Notes under the pieces: generated by a model | Database searches by the model: none | What the model was told of the DNA's origin: nothing | What the model saw: only the letters and a program-made list of their open reading frames with translations | Shown: piece by piece, positions 1 to 10,569 of the stretch | Position numbering within the stretch: the first letter of the stretch is position 1 | Layout: every line of letters begins with the position of its first letter | Assembly (NCBI GenBank): GCA_023014485.1 | Contig: JAJOZX010008843.1 | Coordinates: 105,725-169,724 of the forward strand | Direction of reading: 5' to 3' | Source of the DNA: Bathynomus jamesi | Taxonomy: Eukaryota; Arthropoda; Malacostraca; Isopoda; Cirolanidae | DNA: 64,000 bases | Position numbers and translations under genes: made by a program

Positions 1-1906
1 CCCCAAAAAACAACAATAATTCATGTCTGATGCGTGACTGACATATTTCTGACGACTGTGCACGTGACCTACTTACTATAACACTGGTATGCATATGAAA
101 TTTTTTGTCTGCTGTGAGGGTTTTTTCCTCATATTATATAATTCGACCATGCTGAATTCGAAAATGACATTGGTTTTCCTCAATCAGGTCAGGTTTTTTC
201 TCTATTGGCCATTTATTATAAGTCCAATTTTATCCCCAAATTTATTGATTTTTTTAGCTTAAACACTGTAGATACGAGTAATATTATAAGAACACTCGTG
301 AAAAATGAAAACATTGTGTGAATAAATACTTTTATTCATACAATGAATATGGAAAAAAGTTTATTGAGGAAGGAATGAAGTTTTTTTGGCTTTCCGTCTG
401 TGTTTTTCTTCGGGCACGTCTCGCTTCAAACACTAGCAATAGTCCGCCAGCATATTGATATCCCAGTTTCCCTGGTACCTCTCTTCCATTATTTTGATAT
501 CTTGGTGAAATCGTTCACCCTGTTCCTCACTATAATCCCCGCAATTTTCAGGAAAATAGTCCAAGTGGGACCACAAAAAGTGCATTTTTATGGGGATGCG
601 CGACCCATGAGCTTTGAAAGCTTCCATCAAGTTTTCGACAACGGACTCGTATTCTAGACTTCTACGCTTGCCAAGAAAATCAGTGACAACTGATTTGAAT
701 GCCTGCTAGGCATTCTTCTCAGTTGGAGTCATTGCGTTTTCGAACTGAGTATCCTTGATCAAAGTTCGAATTTGAGGACCATCAAAAACCCCAGCATTTA
801 GTTTAGCATCAGATATATGAGGAAATTTACTCTCGAGATATCGGAATGCTGAACCCTCCTTATTCATTGATTTGATGAAATTTTTCATCAAGCCCAGCTT
901 AATATGAAGTGGTGGGAGCAAAATTTTTGTTGGTGGTACAAGGGGCACTGAAACGATATTATGCGACCCAGGTTCAAAATTCTCTCTGGATGCCCATTCA
1001 CGCTGTGCATAGTGCTTCTCATCCGCTCGGCTATCCCATTTGCAGAGGAAACATGGGTATTTCGTGTATCCCCCTTGCATTCCCAATACAAATGCCACAA
1101 TCTGAAAAAAAATGAAAATATTTAAAGAATTTAGAGAATTTGTTCTATCAGATAAAAAAATCTATGCATTGGACTGTATCACTTCTGTGGGAAGTTAAGT
1201 GTTCTTATACGCTCTCAAATAACCTTTGGAAAAACAACATAGTCAATAACAATAGTTTACTTATGATATTAGTATTACCTTCAAATCTCCACAGATCCTC
1301 CAGTTATGTTGGTCGTATACGAGAGCATCCAGTAAAATTTTGATGTTATCGTAGCCCTCAGTAAGTTGTACGGAATGTGCTACAGGGACTGATGCAACCC
1401 TATTCCCAATGTTGAGAAGTACTGCTTTCAAACTTCGTTTAGACGAGTCTATAAATAGCCTCCATTCTGATGCGTTATATGGCAGGCCCAAGGATTCGAT
1501 TAGCCCCTCAACATTGCAGCAGTACACTAAGGAAGAGGTATTTTCGTGCACTGCAAAAAACTTGCGGAATTCTTCCTCTCGTTTCCTATACCAGGAGAAT
1601 GTTGTTCCCGGAGCCAGCAAGTTGTCCTCTCGAAGTCGTGAGCCCAAGATCTCGGCAGCTAATTTGGAAAGTCCTAAATCCCTGGTAAGATCATTAAGTT
1701 TGGCCTGGTTGAGAGGCCTCGGCTCATTTGAAGCGGTATTTTGAGGTATATACGACTGGGACTGGTCATTGATTCATCATCAGAATCATCGAAGTCCAGG
1801 GTTTGAGGTGGGTCGGGTATTGGAATTCCAGGACCATGGGGTACAGGTCTCATAGCAGAAGGAATGTCAGGGTATACAACAATGTGTTTATTCTTCTTGT
1901 TAACTC

Positions 1907-2307
1907 CTGAAATTAGAAACACAGAAATATGGATATAAAACTTGCATATGAAATAGAAGAAGCATTCAGACAGTGGCGGCTCGTGAGGGAAGGCTGCGGT
2001 CTGTAAGATATGAAATAGGTCGATGGAGTCTGTATATTTTCTTTCTTTTTCATTCATATTGTCCCTTCGGGGACAATATGAATGAAAAAGAAAGAAAATA
2101 TACAATCATTGTATATGTAAATGTAACTTGTATAACAATATGTATGTGTAAATGCATTTTCTATAACAATATGTATATGTAAATGTATGATTACCATTAT
2201 GGTGAATATTATGCTATATATGGTGAATATTACATTATGGTGAATATTATGTCAAGTTTCATACGAGGATTTCAAAATATTTAAGAAAAATAAATTTATA
2301 AGCCCAC
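1907..2307 (-). other. Intron carrying a perfect hairpin
   Basis: GT..AG intron of 401 bp within the transposase-like gene. It is absent from the same position in the relative at 48.5 kb, where coding sequence is continuous. It contains repeated AT-rich units (ATATTCACCATAATG type) and the 35-bp inverted repeat at 2031-2104. Confidence 0.6.
2031..2104. repeat. Perfect 35-bp inverted repeat with TTCG loop
   Basis: Positions 2031-2065 are the exact reverse complement of 2070-2104, separated by TTCG. The closing CCC-TTCG-GGG is the shape of a stable cUUCGg tetraloop if transcribed. No mismatch is seen in the arms. Confidence 0.95.
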
Positions 2308-2862
2308 CTTGGAGGTTTGTCATGCAGAAATAGCAATCTGTCACGTGATCCTTTCCTTCTCTCCAAATCATGGGAATTCCAAAAGGCAAAGATTTCGCTC
2401 TGCCTTTGCTCCATCTTCTCAAATTTTCAATGCACGTCTTGCAGCACATATGAGGGGCGAAATTTTTGTCCTGGTCCCCTAGCTTAATTCCAAAGTATGC
2501 TCTATACATTGTCTTCACAAATTTAGTGATTTGGGACTGGTTATTTGGCATGGTAACCGTCCGACATATGTAGCAGAATCTATTGGGATCACTTTTACAC
2601 GCTCTATTCATTATGAATATTTTATCTATATGCCTGAAAAGTAAAAAAAGATATTATACAAGTGAAACAAGTGATGATAGATGTTACTGTTCCAATTCCG
2701 CTTTGACAAAATCACGAAAAATTCTATTTTACTTATGAGGCCATAGCCGGATAATCTGAGCTGATTAAGAAAAACGGATTGCAGATTCGAAATCAGCAGG
2801 AAAAACTCTATAAGAATCACTTACAAAACCCTTGACAGCAAAATTGATGCATACCAGTGTAA

Positions 2863-3100
2863 TATTTCGTCCGTTTCACACTTATTTAACGCACATTCTC
2901 GTTATTTAATAAAATAATGGGTAAATTTCTAATCCACAATAGTTTAATAGTACGTTAGGTTAGGTTAAGATAGTTTAGGTTAGGTTTAGTTAGGATTAGG
3001 TTAGTAATTAGGGTCCTGGGTCTAGATTCTGGAATTTTACTTAATGATGATGATGACAATAATAATAATAATGATAATAATAATAATTGGGTTGTAACGG
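2863..3100. repeat. Spacer with degenerate TTAGG-like run
   Basis: Positions 2953-3006 are dominated by TTAGGTTAGGTTA-type units, imperfect copies of the arthropod telomere unit TTAGG. They are followed by (AAT/GAT)n trinucleotide tracts at 3042-3086. Shorter similar runs occur near 20.2, 22.5 and 58.4 kb. No gene is seen. Confidence 0.6.
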
Positions 3101-3103
3101 CAA

Positions 3104-3262
3104 AGGTCATGTAACAGAAAGGACTCGCGGCTTCACGTGGAATCCAAACCATCTACGGGCAGATAATTCATCTGAAATCATCCAACTAATGAACAAACCC
3201 TACGTCGCTTAACCTCGTTGATCAAATGGAAAGCGGTGTTGCCACGTGACCATGATATAGCC
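3104..3262 (-). repeat. 5S-rRNA-derived SINE, decayed copy
   Basis: Reading the minus strand, this is a diverged copy of the unit at 8560-8762 and 18484-18710: the 5S-like block (rc of CATCCAACTAAT..GTCGCTTAACCTCGTTGATC) followed by a B-box-like ATGGTTTGGATTCCACGTG segment. It is the most decayed of the three copies. Confidence 0.55.
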
Positions 3263-3388
3263 TTGTCATTAAGTATATTTATGGTCTAAAGTTGCACGAT
3301 GATCATTTTGCAATCAATTTAGGTTTCAATATCTTATTCTAATTCTGATTCCATTTGTATATTGAAAATAATTAGAATGAATTACGTA

Positions 3389-3494
<106 letters not shown>

Positions 3495-3644
3495 ATTGCC
3501 AAACTTTGCAAATTGCAGGTTCAAACTATGGCGCAAGTTTAGCATTTATGCATAATTCAGAGCGACATTCGTATTGTTTTATATAAAGAGACGTAAATTA
3601 ACGTACGTTATAATAGTATATTAAGTTTCATTATATATTTTTTT

Positions 3645-6310
3645 ATGCAGGAAGGAGGGACCAAGGGCCAGTGCCCGTAAAAATGCCCCCCCTCGGGCCC
3701 TTCCACATAGATGAAGAAGAGAGTCAAAATGAAGGTCCAAGGTTTTCGAGATCCCTGAACACTCTGCGTTTGAAAGAGTGGAGGTCATACACAAAGAGAA
3801 AGATGGATTAAGGACGATTGTTCCAGAGTTGGACAGAAAAGGAATGAGAATGTGTCCAAAGTCTGACACTGCGTGCTCTCCTTAAAGGAGGCGGCAGGCC
3901 GTTAGAGATTTCAGAAGAGCAGTGTCCGTTATAATAGCAATACTAAAGATAGAGTGAGGCAACACTGCGGCGAAGAGAGAGGGATTGAAGACAATCAGTA
4001 AGAGGTGGGGAACTGACGAGACGAAACGCCTTTGATTCCACCTGGTCAAGTATAGTGTGTGGGTTCAGCCACCCAACGCGTAAGAAGCGTACTCCATACA
4101 GGGGCGGACGAAACACCTGTACAGAAACAGCAACAAAGAAACTGCGGAGCCGGTACAGCACACTTAACCTCTTAACAGCTGTTTTAGAAAGAGAGTATAT
4201 GTGATCTTTCCAGGAAAGATCACGAGTAAAAGAAAGACCAAGAATATTAAGAGAAGAGGAAGGACTGAGTTGTGTATTGTTGAAGGTAAGAGGATAATCG
4301 TGTGGAAGATTGTGACGAGGAGACAAATGAAGGAACTGAATGTTTGAGGCACTGAAAAATGCAGGGTTTTCTTTGCCTCAGTCAGAGATAGTAGAAAGAT
4401 TAAAGATCAGGTGCATCATAGCCGTCCCACACGAAACATGGAGTGACTGTTGAGAGGGACGCATTGTGAAGCGGGTGGAGAAGTGAAGAGTTGAATCATC
4501 GGCATAGAAGTGGATAGGACAGGAAATGCAACTTAACAGATCATTGATAAATAAAAGGAAAAGAGTGGATGACAGGACAGGGCCCCGAGAGACACCACTA
4601 TGAATAGCTTTAGCAGAAGAACAGAGCCATCCACAACCGCAGCTCTTGATCAGCCAGAGAGGAAATCAGAAATGAAGGCACAAATAGAAGGATAGAAACC
4701 GAAGGAGGCAGTTTAGAAATTAAAGATTTGCGCTCGACTCTATCAAAAGCTTTTGATATGTCTAGCGCAAAGGCAAAGGTTTCACAGAAATTCCGAAAGG
4801 AGGATGACCAAGAGTCAGATGTGCAAGAAGATCGCCAGTAGAGCGTCCCTTGCGGAACCCATACTGATGAGCTGAAAGAAGATTATGAGAAGAGAGGTGT
4901 TTAAGAATCTTCCTATTGACGATAGATTCAAAAACATTAAAAAGGAAAGAAATCAAAACAATTGGACGATAATTGGAGGGTTGAGAGCGGTCACCCTTCT
5001 TTGGGACAGGCTAAATAAAAGGGAACTTCCAGCAGAAAGGAAAAGTGCCAGATGAAAGACAAAGACAAAACAGTTTGCCTAGGCAGGGTGTCAGCACAGA
5101 ACCACAGTTCTTGAGAACAACAGGAGGGACACCATCAGGACCGTACGCCTTCCTTGAATTGAACCCAGATAGGGCAGAAAAAACATTTTTGGAGGAGATT
5201 CTAATTTCAGACATAATTAAGTCAGGAGGAGGAGGAGGAAATGGAGGAACAACACCAGAATCGTCCATGGTTGAGTTGGAGGCAAAAATTTGAACGAAGA
5301 GTTCAACTTTATCAGGAGAAAAGACGGCAACTGAGACGACAGAATGGAAAAGAGGAGGGAAAGAAGTAATAAAGTTGTTGGAGAGGTTCTTGGCTAAGTG
5401 GCAGAAAGAGCGAGAAGAATTAGAATTGGATAGGTTTTCACATTTTTTATTTACGAAAGAATTTTTGGCGAGTCGAAGAACAGATTTTGCACGATTCTAG
5501 GCAGAAATATAAGCTAAGTAAGAGTCAGGAGTTGGATGGTGACGGTACCTTCTGAAAGCCTCCTCTTAGAACAAGCAAAGTTAAACCAAGGGTTTTTTTG
5601 CACTAGTTGTAGTACTTGGAGGCACGGAAGCAGTAATCATTCCATGGGAAATCAGAGAAGTCCTGCCTGAGGACCTCCTAATCAGTGGCGCCAAAGTGAA
5701 AAAAGCGTCTCGTCTTGTGAGGATCCAAGGCCGAACTGGAGCGATAAGGCAGGAAACAGATATAAGATTGTTGTCGGAGAAGCCAACGGAGGAAAAGTTT
5801 GACAGAGTAAGAAGAATGATGAGTGTTGAGAAATAAATCCAGAATGTTGGGCCTATCTCCAAGGCGATCGGGCGTAAGAGTAGAGTGCTGTACAATCTGC
5901 TCTAGGTCATTCAGGATAGGAAAGTTGTAAGCTAGTTCACCAGGGATGTCAGTGAAATGGGAGGAAAGCCAAAGGTGGTGGTGAACATTGAAATCACCTC
6001 CTAAAATGGAGATTTCAGCAAAAGAGAGAGGGATAGAATATATTTCACTTTGGAAGTGAGGTAGTCAAAGAGTTTTGGATAGTCAGTAGAATTAGGAGAA
6101 AGGTCGACAGCAAAGATATATTTGGTTTGAGATTGGCATGCAAATCGTAGCCAGAGGGTGTAGAACTCGGAGGATTCAAGTTCGGGAATACGAGAGCAAG
6201 TAAAGTCATTGCGTACATATACGCACCATTCTTCTTTGGAATGAAAGTGAGTGTAGACTGTAGAGAAAGTAGAAGGGTACAGAAAAGGGGAGAGGCTGAA
6301 ATCTGAGTAT
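3645..6310 (-). mobile_element. Jockey-like LINE, 5'-truncated, minus strand
   Basis: The 3' end is the TTTATGCAGGAAGGAGGG side at about 3645 (poly-A on the minus strand). Order on the minus strand is endonuclease remnant (about 6300-5590), RT fingers (SSKNVFSALSGFNSRKAYGPDG, about 5205), NRKILKHLSSHN and QYGFRKGRSTGDLLAHL (about 4890-4800), then the C-terminal region (STRHNLPHDYPLTFNN, VESKAFRLVSSPPLTDCLQSLSLRRSVASLYL, 4330-3943). Paralogues are at 35.4-36.2 kb and 42.46-46.45 kb. The 5' end stops inside the endonuclease domain. AAGTTTCA near both ends (3626, 6329) is a possible target duplication. Similar RT proteins are, to my memory, common in decapods and spiders. Confidence 0.85.
3943..5895 (-). 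pseudogene. Broken endonuclease/reverse transcriptase ORF of Jockey-like LINE
   Basis: The coding region survives as open blocks in changing frames at 5895-5581, 5268-5011, 4956-4762 and 4326-3943. Recognisable pieces are the RT region with AYGPDGVPPVVLKNCGSVLTPC and the post-RT domain. The YADD catalytic block falls where frames are interrupted (around 4500-4560, rc of TCCACTTCTATGCCGATGATTC). Several frameshifts mean no active enzyme. It would have provided target-primed reverse transcription for the LINE. Confidence 0.8.
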
Positions 6311-7074
6311 TTATTTGTATAAAAGTTTCAAGTGATAATTTCAATTTCCAATTGGTATTAGTAGTAACAAAATAGTTTCTAATTTTAATGAAATGCGATA
6401 AGTTATTGCTTCAGAACGTACAATGTTTACGAAACACATCTTCCGGTAAGTATTAAGTTTCGCGAAGACCATTGTTTTTGACATTTGCTACAAAAATTAT
6501 GGCCGGCCGAAATTGGTCACGTGGGAAATAATGATTAATCTGAAACGATCATAAAACTTCGTGTAATCTGGTTTCACTGAAACTTAATGTTAAGCCCACT
6601 TAACTAACCAGAATAACCTAATAGTTAATTTGATACAATGTTAATCATACCTTTTTTGTTTCCAGTGCGTAACCGCATCAGGAAGTCGGGCGGACGGAAT
6701 GGATAGGAAAACCCTATTATTTCCGAGATATAGACGTCCAACTACACACAACTGCATACAACATAAAGTATAGACATCGTAAAGATACTTCTCACTGCAC
6801 TCTTCGCAAAGAACTGTTCACAAATTTGGTAAATGTTAAGGTTTCGAGGAGACCAGTTTTTTGACGAAGCCGAAATTTGGGAGGAGTGTAATTTACGTCC
6901 CCCTATGGTGCCTAGTGTAGTTTACGTTCCCCTACATTATCCTAGCGTAGTTTGCGTTCCCCAACTTTGTCCGCGTATACCTTATCAAATAAAACTTAAA
7001 ACTAACGAAAATATTACGACTTAACCTAACCAATCGTCACTTTATATAACCTTTAGTTAGCTTCCGCCCCAATT
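6311..7074. repeat. Spacer with short CCTAGTGTAGTTTACG tandem units
   Basis: No gene is supported. Positions 6890-6975 hold three or four imperfect copies of a unit like CCTAGTGTAGTTTACGTTCC; the unit reappears at 7448-7560. Positions 6978-7038 recur inverted at 7381-7430, so the dimeric SINE and a TA tract are bracketed by a roughly 50-bp inverted repeat. Confidence 0.6.
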
Positions 7075-7335
7075 GTTCATTCTGACGAAGGTCAAGATTT
7101 TCACTCCACTTTAGGCCTACAGTTTAACGTGGAATCCGAACCACGCCCCACCAGCAGCCCAGCGTCTTAACCACTAGGCCACACAGGGTACCCATTTATC
7201 TACCAACCAATTTCTTTGTTGTGTGGAAGGATGAACAGCTGGGTTTTGCTGCGCACCGGCTGCCGTCACCGGGTCTCGAATTCGGGGCCGATGGATTCGT
7301 AGTCAGCAAAGTTAACCACTACACCACCGAGGCGC

Positions 7336-7345
<10 letters not shown>
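7075..7345 (-). repeat. Dimeric tRNA-derived SINE, minus strand
   Basis: The minus strand reads GCCTCGGTGGTGTAGTGG, a B-box-like GGCCCCGAATTCGAGACCC block, a linker, then a second tRNA-like half GGTACCCTGTGTGGCCTAGTGG and GGTTCGGATTCC. The same two-headed unit occurs at 16855-17135 (minus) and 19737-20005 (plus). Confidence 0.75.
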
Positions 7346-7381
<36 letters not shown>

Positions 7382-7762
7382 TGACGATTAGTTAGGTTAA
7401 GTCGTAATATTTTCGTTAGTTTTAACGTTTTTTTTGATGGATTCATTTAAAAAATGTCTCCTAAAGACCTAGTGTAGTTTACGTTCCCCAACTTTGACCT
7501 AGTGTAGTTTGTGTCCCCTTTTGCGTCAGGGGGACTTAAACTACACTTGCCCCGAAATTTGTTACAAAGATCCTGATTAGCCGAAATTGGTCACGTGAGA
7601 AATAATAACCAATGTAAAACGACCACCTAACTTAGTGTAATCTGATCTCTGTGAAACTTAATATCAACGACAAATTTACTGAAGTTAAAATTAAAGTTAC
7701 TGAAAAAACTCATTTCTTCCAACGAATTACTTTGTAAATATTAATTGTCCCTATTTAATTCA
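7346..7762. other. TA tract and unannotated spacer
   Basis: (TA)n at 7338-7380, then the inverted copy of 6978-7038, then more CCTAGTGTAGTTTACG units ending at about 7560. No gene is seen in the remainder. Confidence 0.6.
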
Positions 7763-7945
7763 GCATCCATAGTTCGTAGTTTAATGGGTAACACCGTTTC
7801 CCTATAAGCGAAGTGAAGATACTGAGGTCGGGTTCGAATCCCGGTGATGCTGGTAATAATAATTCAAAAGTTAGACCAATGGATCGCATTAGTTAGCCTG
7901 AGCGCTGTGTCAGTTACTGACCGTCTTCATTGGCCGGGCTCTACA
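7763..7945 (+). repeat. tRNA-derived SINE, copy 1
   Basis: AGCATCCATAG.. begins the unit and GATGCT closes the tRNA-like part, so the ends pair as a degenerate acceptor stem. An A-box-like TAGTTTAATGGGTA and a B box GGGTTCGAATCCC lie between. A conserved non-tRNA tail follows (AGTTAGACCAATGGATCGCATTAG.. CCTGAGCGCTGTGTCAGTTACTG). The family recurs at 22678, 36895 (minus) and 40608. Confidence 0.75.
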
Positions 7946-8559
7946 GTGAGACCGCTACCCAACTTGATTCAAATATCGGAGGAATGATTGGCTGGTTGAT
8001 CCGTTTCAGGTCCTTCCTCCAGGAGGGGTCATTGAGACGGTCGATAATACCACCAACCTGGAAAAATAAGTCCCTTTTAAAAGGGGAATTGGATCGAGTC
8101 AAATACATTATTAACACGCAGCGGGCTCATCACTCCACACCTTCCCAATTTCTCAGATTAGTTTGTGATAGTCTTTGCATGGCTGGGTTTACCGCAGGAA
8201 TGCGTGCATGGGGGGGGGGGGGCTTTTAAATTTTTAACCCCTACGGATGAAATTTTCTGTAGGGTCAGATTACGAATGTGGTTGTTTGAAACCATAACAT
8301 TTCGTGTAGCACTCGTCCACAAAGGGTTTAAAGAGAGTTAAGTCCTGTATAATCGGTGGTTTACAGTAGATCGTAATAACCTTTCTCACAGAATCAAATA
8401 GCGAAATCGGAACTTAGTTATTTTAGCTGTCAACGAAATAATTTTCAAAATCTTAAAAGTTGGTCGCATCTTTCGAGCATTTTACAACGTAAGTGTAAAA
8501 TTACGAAGATGATTAAAGGTCTTATTTGGAATCATCTGTAGGACCGTTCACTAAACATC
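7946..8559. other. Unannotated spacer
   Basis: An open frame of 99 codons (7930-8229) runs from the SINE tail into a poly-G tract at 8211-8222. It has no recognisable motif and no support as a gene. Nothing else is seen. Confidence 0.4.
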
Positions 8560-8762
8560 TAAGGTCATATGACGGAGGGGACCTTCGGCTTTACGTAGGG
8601 TCCGAACCACGGTTATTACATAATCTGGACGCGGAGAACGGTCTCCCATCCAACTACTACCCAGACCCACTGTCGTTTAACTTTGCTGATCGACGGGAAG
8701 CGGTGTTACGACATGGCCACGACGTCGCTCTCACTAAAGACGGGTTCTCCGTGAAAGACTAA
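8560..8762 (-). repeat. 5S-rRNA-derived SINE, best copy
   Basis: Reverse-complemented, the block from about 8735 to 8640 follows 5S rRNA: GATCAGC..AAACGACAGTGGGTCTGG..AGTTGGATGGGAGACCG aligns with the 5S positions CGATCACCGAAATTAAG..GGTTAGTACTTAGATGGGGGACC. Downstream on the same strand is a tRNA B-box-like GTGGTTCGGACCC and a tail ending AGGTCCCCTCCGTCATATGACC. The 5S-derived head suggests a SINE3-like element with an internal pol III promoter. Confidence 0.7.
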
Positions 8763-10569
8763 AGCGGTGATTTTCAATTTTTTTTTTCCTGGCTCAGGGC
8801 CATCGCTTCTTCTTTCGCGGCACTCCGGAGGATTTTTGTCTCCCAGTGTTCAACACCCAATTCCCCATCCCCCACAAGATCATGTATAACTTCAAACTGA
8901 GCCTCTAGTTTCCGTATGTACGTAATATACCACAAATGTCTTGTTTCATTTGAAATTTCTGTAACTTCAGTAACTTTTGAATTTCAATTACTTTTTTTTG
9001 TCATTTTTCCTAAAATTTTGTGGCAACCCTTACAAAGGCATCTGTGGCACTCTCTATAGAGGCACCTATGGTACCCCGTTCGGAGGCGCTACTCTAAAGT
9101 AACCCTTATGTATAAAATGAATTAACAATGTGTTATGGTGAGGGAGATCAAGTGAAATCGAAGGAAACTTTTAATAACACCCATTTAAAAAGGACCAAAG
9201 GACCAATATCTCAGTTTCAAGCTAAAATTGGGCAAGAAATTTCTAATTCTGAGAACATACATACGTGTGTATGTGTATATCTCTAAATGTGTATGTGTAC
9301 TTGTATATGTATTTAAGGTATATATATATACACGTCATGTACACATGAATATGAGTGTAAATACGAGTGTATACGCCTCTGTGCGTGTGGTATCTTATCT
9401 ATACGTGTTTGCACGTGTGCAAGCGCATGAGTGAATAAGTACTCGTGTGTGTATATATAAATAATATATATTCGCCAGTATGCGTAAATAGACTAAAGTC
9501 GCCAGATTAAAATATGTAGAAAGGTAAAAGCAAATTAAGTAATATTACACGGTTGAATTAGGTTAAAAATATTTTAAGTGTTTGTCAGAGAAACTTAATT
9601 AAGAAGGTTGCCAATTTGCAATCCCAGTTTGCAATCTGTGACAGGGAATGTTATTAACTGAATATTTTACCAATTACGTAGTTTCTAAGACAAGATATCG
9701 GGTAGTTTTTAAGACTAATATAATAAGTAAGTTATTCATCTTCTGAAAGAAGCCTTGTGCGATTACGTTGCACTATAAAAATTAATTACGGCTCACCGTT
9801 ATTAGAAAGTAAAGCATCCTCGTTTGCTGGCTACGACATGAAATAAATATTCAATTAAATTCAGTTAAGTTACGCGTATTTGGTTAAATAGTACCCAGTT
9901 AGGTTGCAGTGGCTGGCGTTGAATTTAATTAGGTTAATTAGAAGTAGAATTCTGCTTCTAATTAGATTAACCGAGATATTTTTTAATAAAAAAACTTACG
10001 ATAGTTATCTGATCTGTAATTTTAACGGAACGCAGAAATAAATTAAAGGCAGGGATAAACGGAAGGCTTGAAATTGCGGAGATTCTGAGCTCTTGGTCCA
10101 GATTGTGTAGAGGAAGTCTTAGGTGATATGAATGTACCTATACTGAAACGGATACGTCTGCGTTACCTGTGGGAGGAAATACAAACTCGCGGTGCATCTC
10201 GCTCCTGATGAATTATGCACCCGGACCTATAAAGCCCTGCAGAAACTTAAACAACGCAAACTAACGACACGAGCAAGAATAGTGGATCGAAGTATTCACA
10301 ACAGATATACGATAACTCAAAGCATTGTTGTTTTCCCGCGGTGATAAGCCACGTACGGAAGCTTCGTTAGTACGTAGACCCTATATATACTTGGCAATGA
10401 TGCTACGAGCTGCTCGTATTCAGATTGGGTGTATGGGCAAAGCGGTGCTTTGTAAAAAACAGTGAGGCAGACCTTTGTTTCCTGCCAATGACTTAAACTA
10501 CGAGTTTAACTTGTGTCAGAAACAATGATATATATATATATATAAAATCAATAAATTAGTATATGAAAG
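8763..10569. other. Gene-poor spacer with TG-rich tract
   Basis: Positions 9255-9465 are imperfect (TG/TA)n with interruptions; the ORF there is low complexity. Positions 10383-10450 (CTTGGCAATGATGCTACGAG.. GTGTATGGGC) belong to a repeat also seen at 34090-34165 and, inverted, at 23815-23900. No gene is supported. Confidence 0.5.

Larger units (their letters stand above)
433..2611 (-). pseudogene. Intron-containing transposase-like gene of the CACTGG element
   Basis: Exon 1 (2611-2308) starts at an ATG and encodes a Cys-rich region (CYIC, then CCKTC, then CYFC), resembling a ZAD-type zinc-binding module. The exon end AAG/GTGGGC and an acceptor ttctaatttcag define an intron at 1907-2307; joining them gives NLQ-GVNKKNK, which matches the uninterrupted relative at 48.5 kb. 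Exon 2 (1906-1279) runs to ICGDLK, then donor AAG/GTAATA. The acceptor after a T-rich tract lies at 1102-1103, and exon 3 continues as VAFVLGMQGGYTKYPCFLC, PPLHIKLG and EEQGERFHQD. GDLK, the CFLCKWDSR block and ERFHQD look like conserved transposase positions. Damage: a frameshift near 1765 and two TAG stops where Trp is expected (about 707 and 433). The family resembles a multi-copy uncharacterised arthropod protein I remember; no Pfam name is claimed. Confidence 0.7.
82..2859 (-). mobile_element. Complete DNA transposon with CACTGG terminal inverted repeats
   Basis: The ends carry a perfect 13-bp inverted repeat, CACTGGTATGCAT at 82-94 and its reverse complement at 2847-2859, flanked by the 3-bp direct repeat TAA (79-81 and 2860-2862). 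The 2.78-kb interior holds one transposase-like gene on the minus strand with two recognisable introns. CACTG-type ends with a 3-bp duplication recall the CACTA/EnSpm (CMC) group; that placement is inference. A shorter relative with similar ends lies at 47.7-49.0 kb. The gene carries nonsense codons, so this copy is probably not autonomous. Confidence 0.8.

Noticed and set aside
2953..3006. Telomere array
   Set aside because: TTAGG-like units are few and imperfect, lie inside repeat DNA and occur elsewhere as short runs; at most an interstitial remnant.
7930..8229. 99-codon ORF as host gene
   Set aside because: Starts in a SINE tail, ends in a poly-G tract, no domain recognised.
9228..9434. 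68-codon Val/Tyr-rich ORF
   Set aside because: Low-complexity TG/TA tract.
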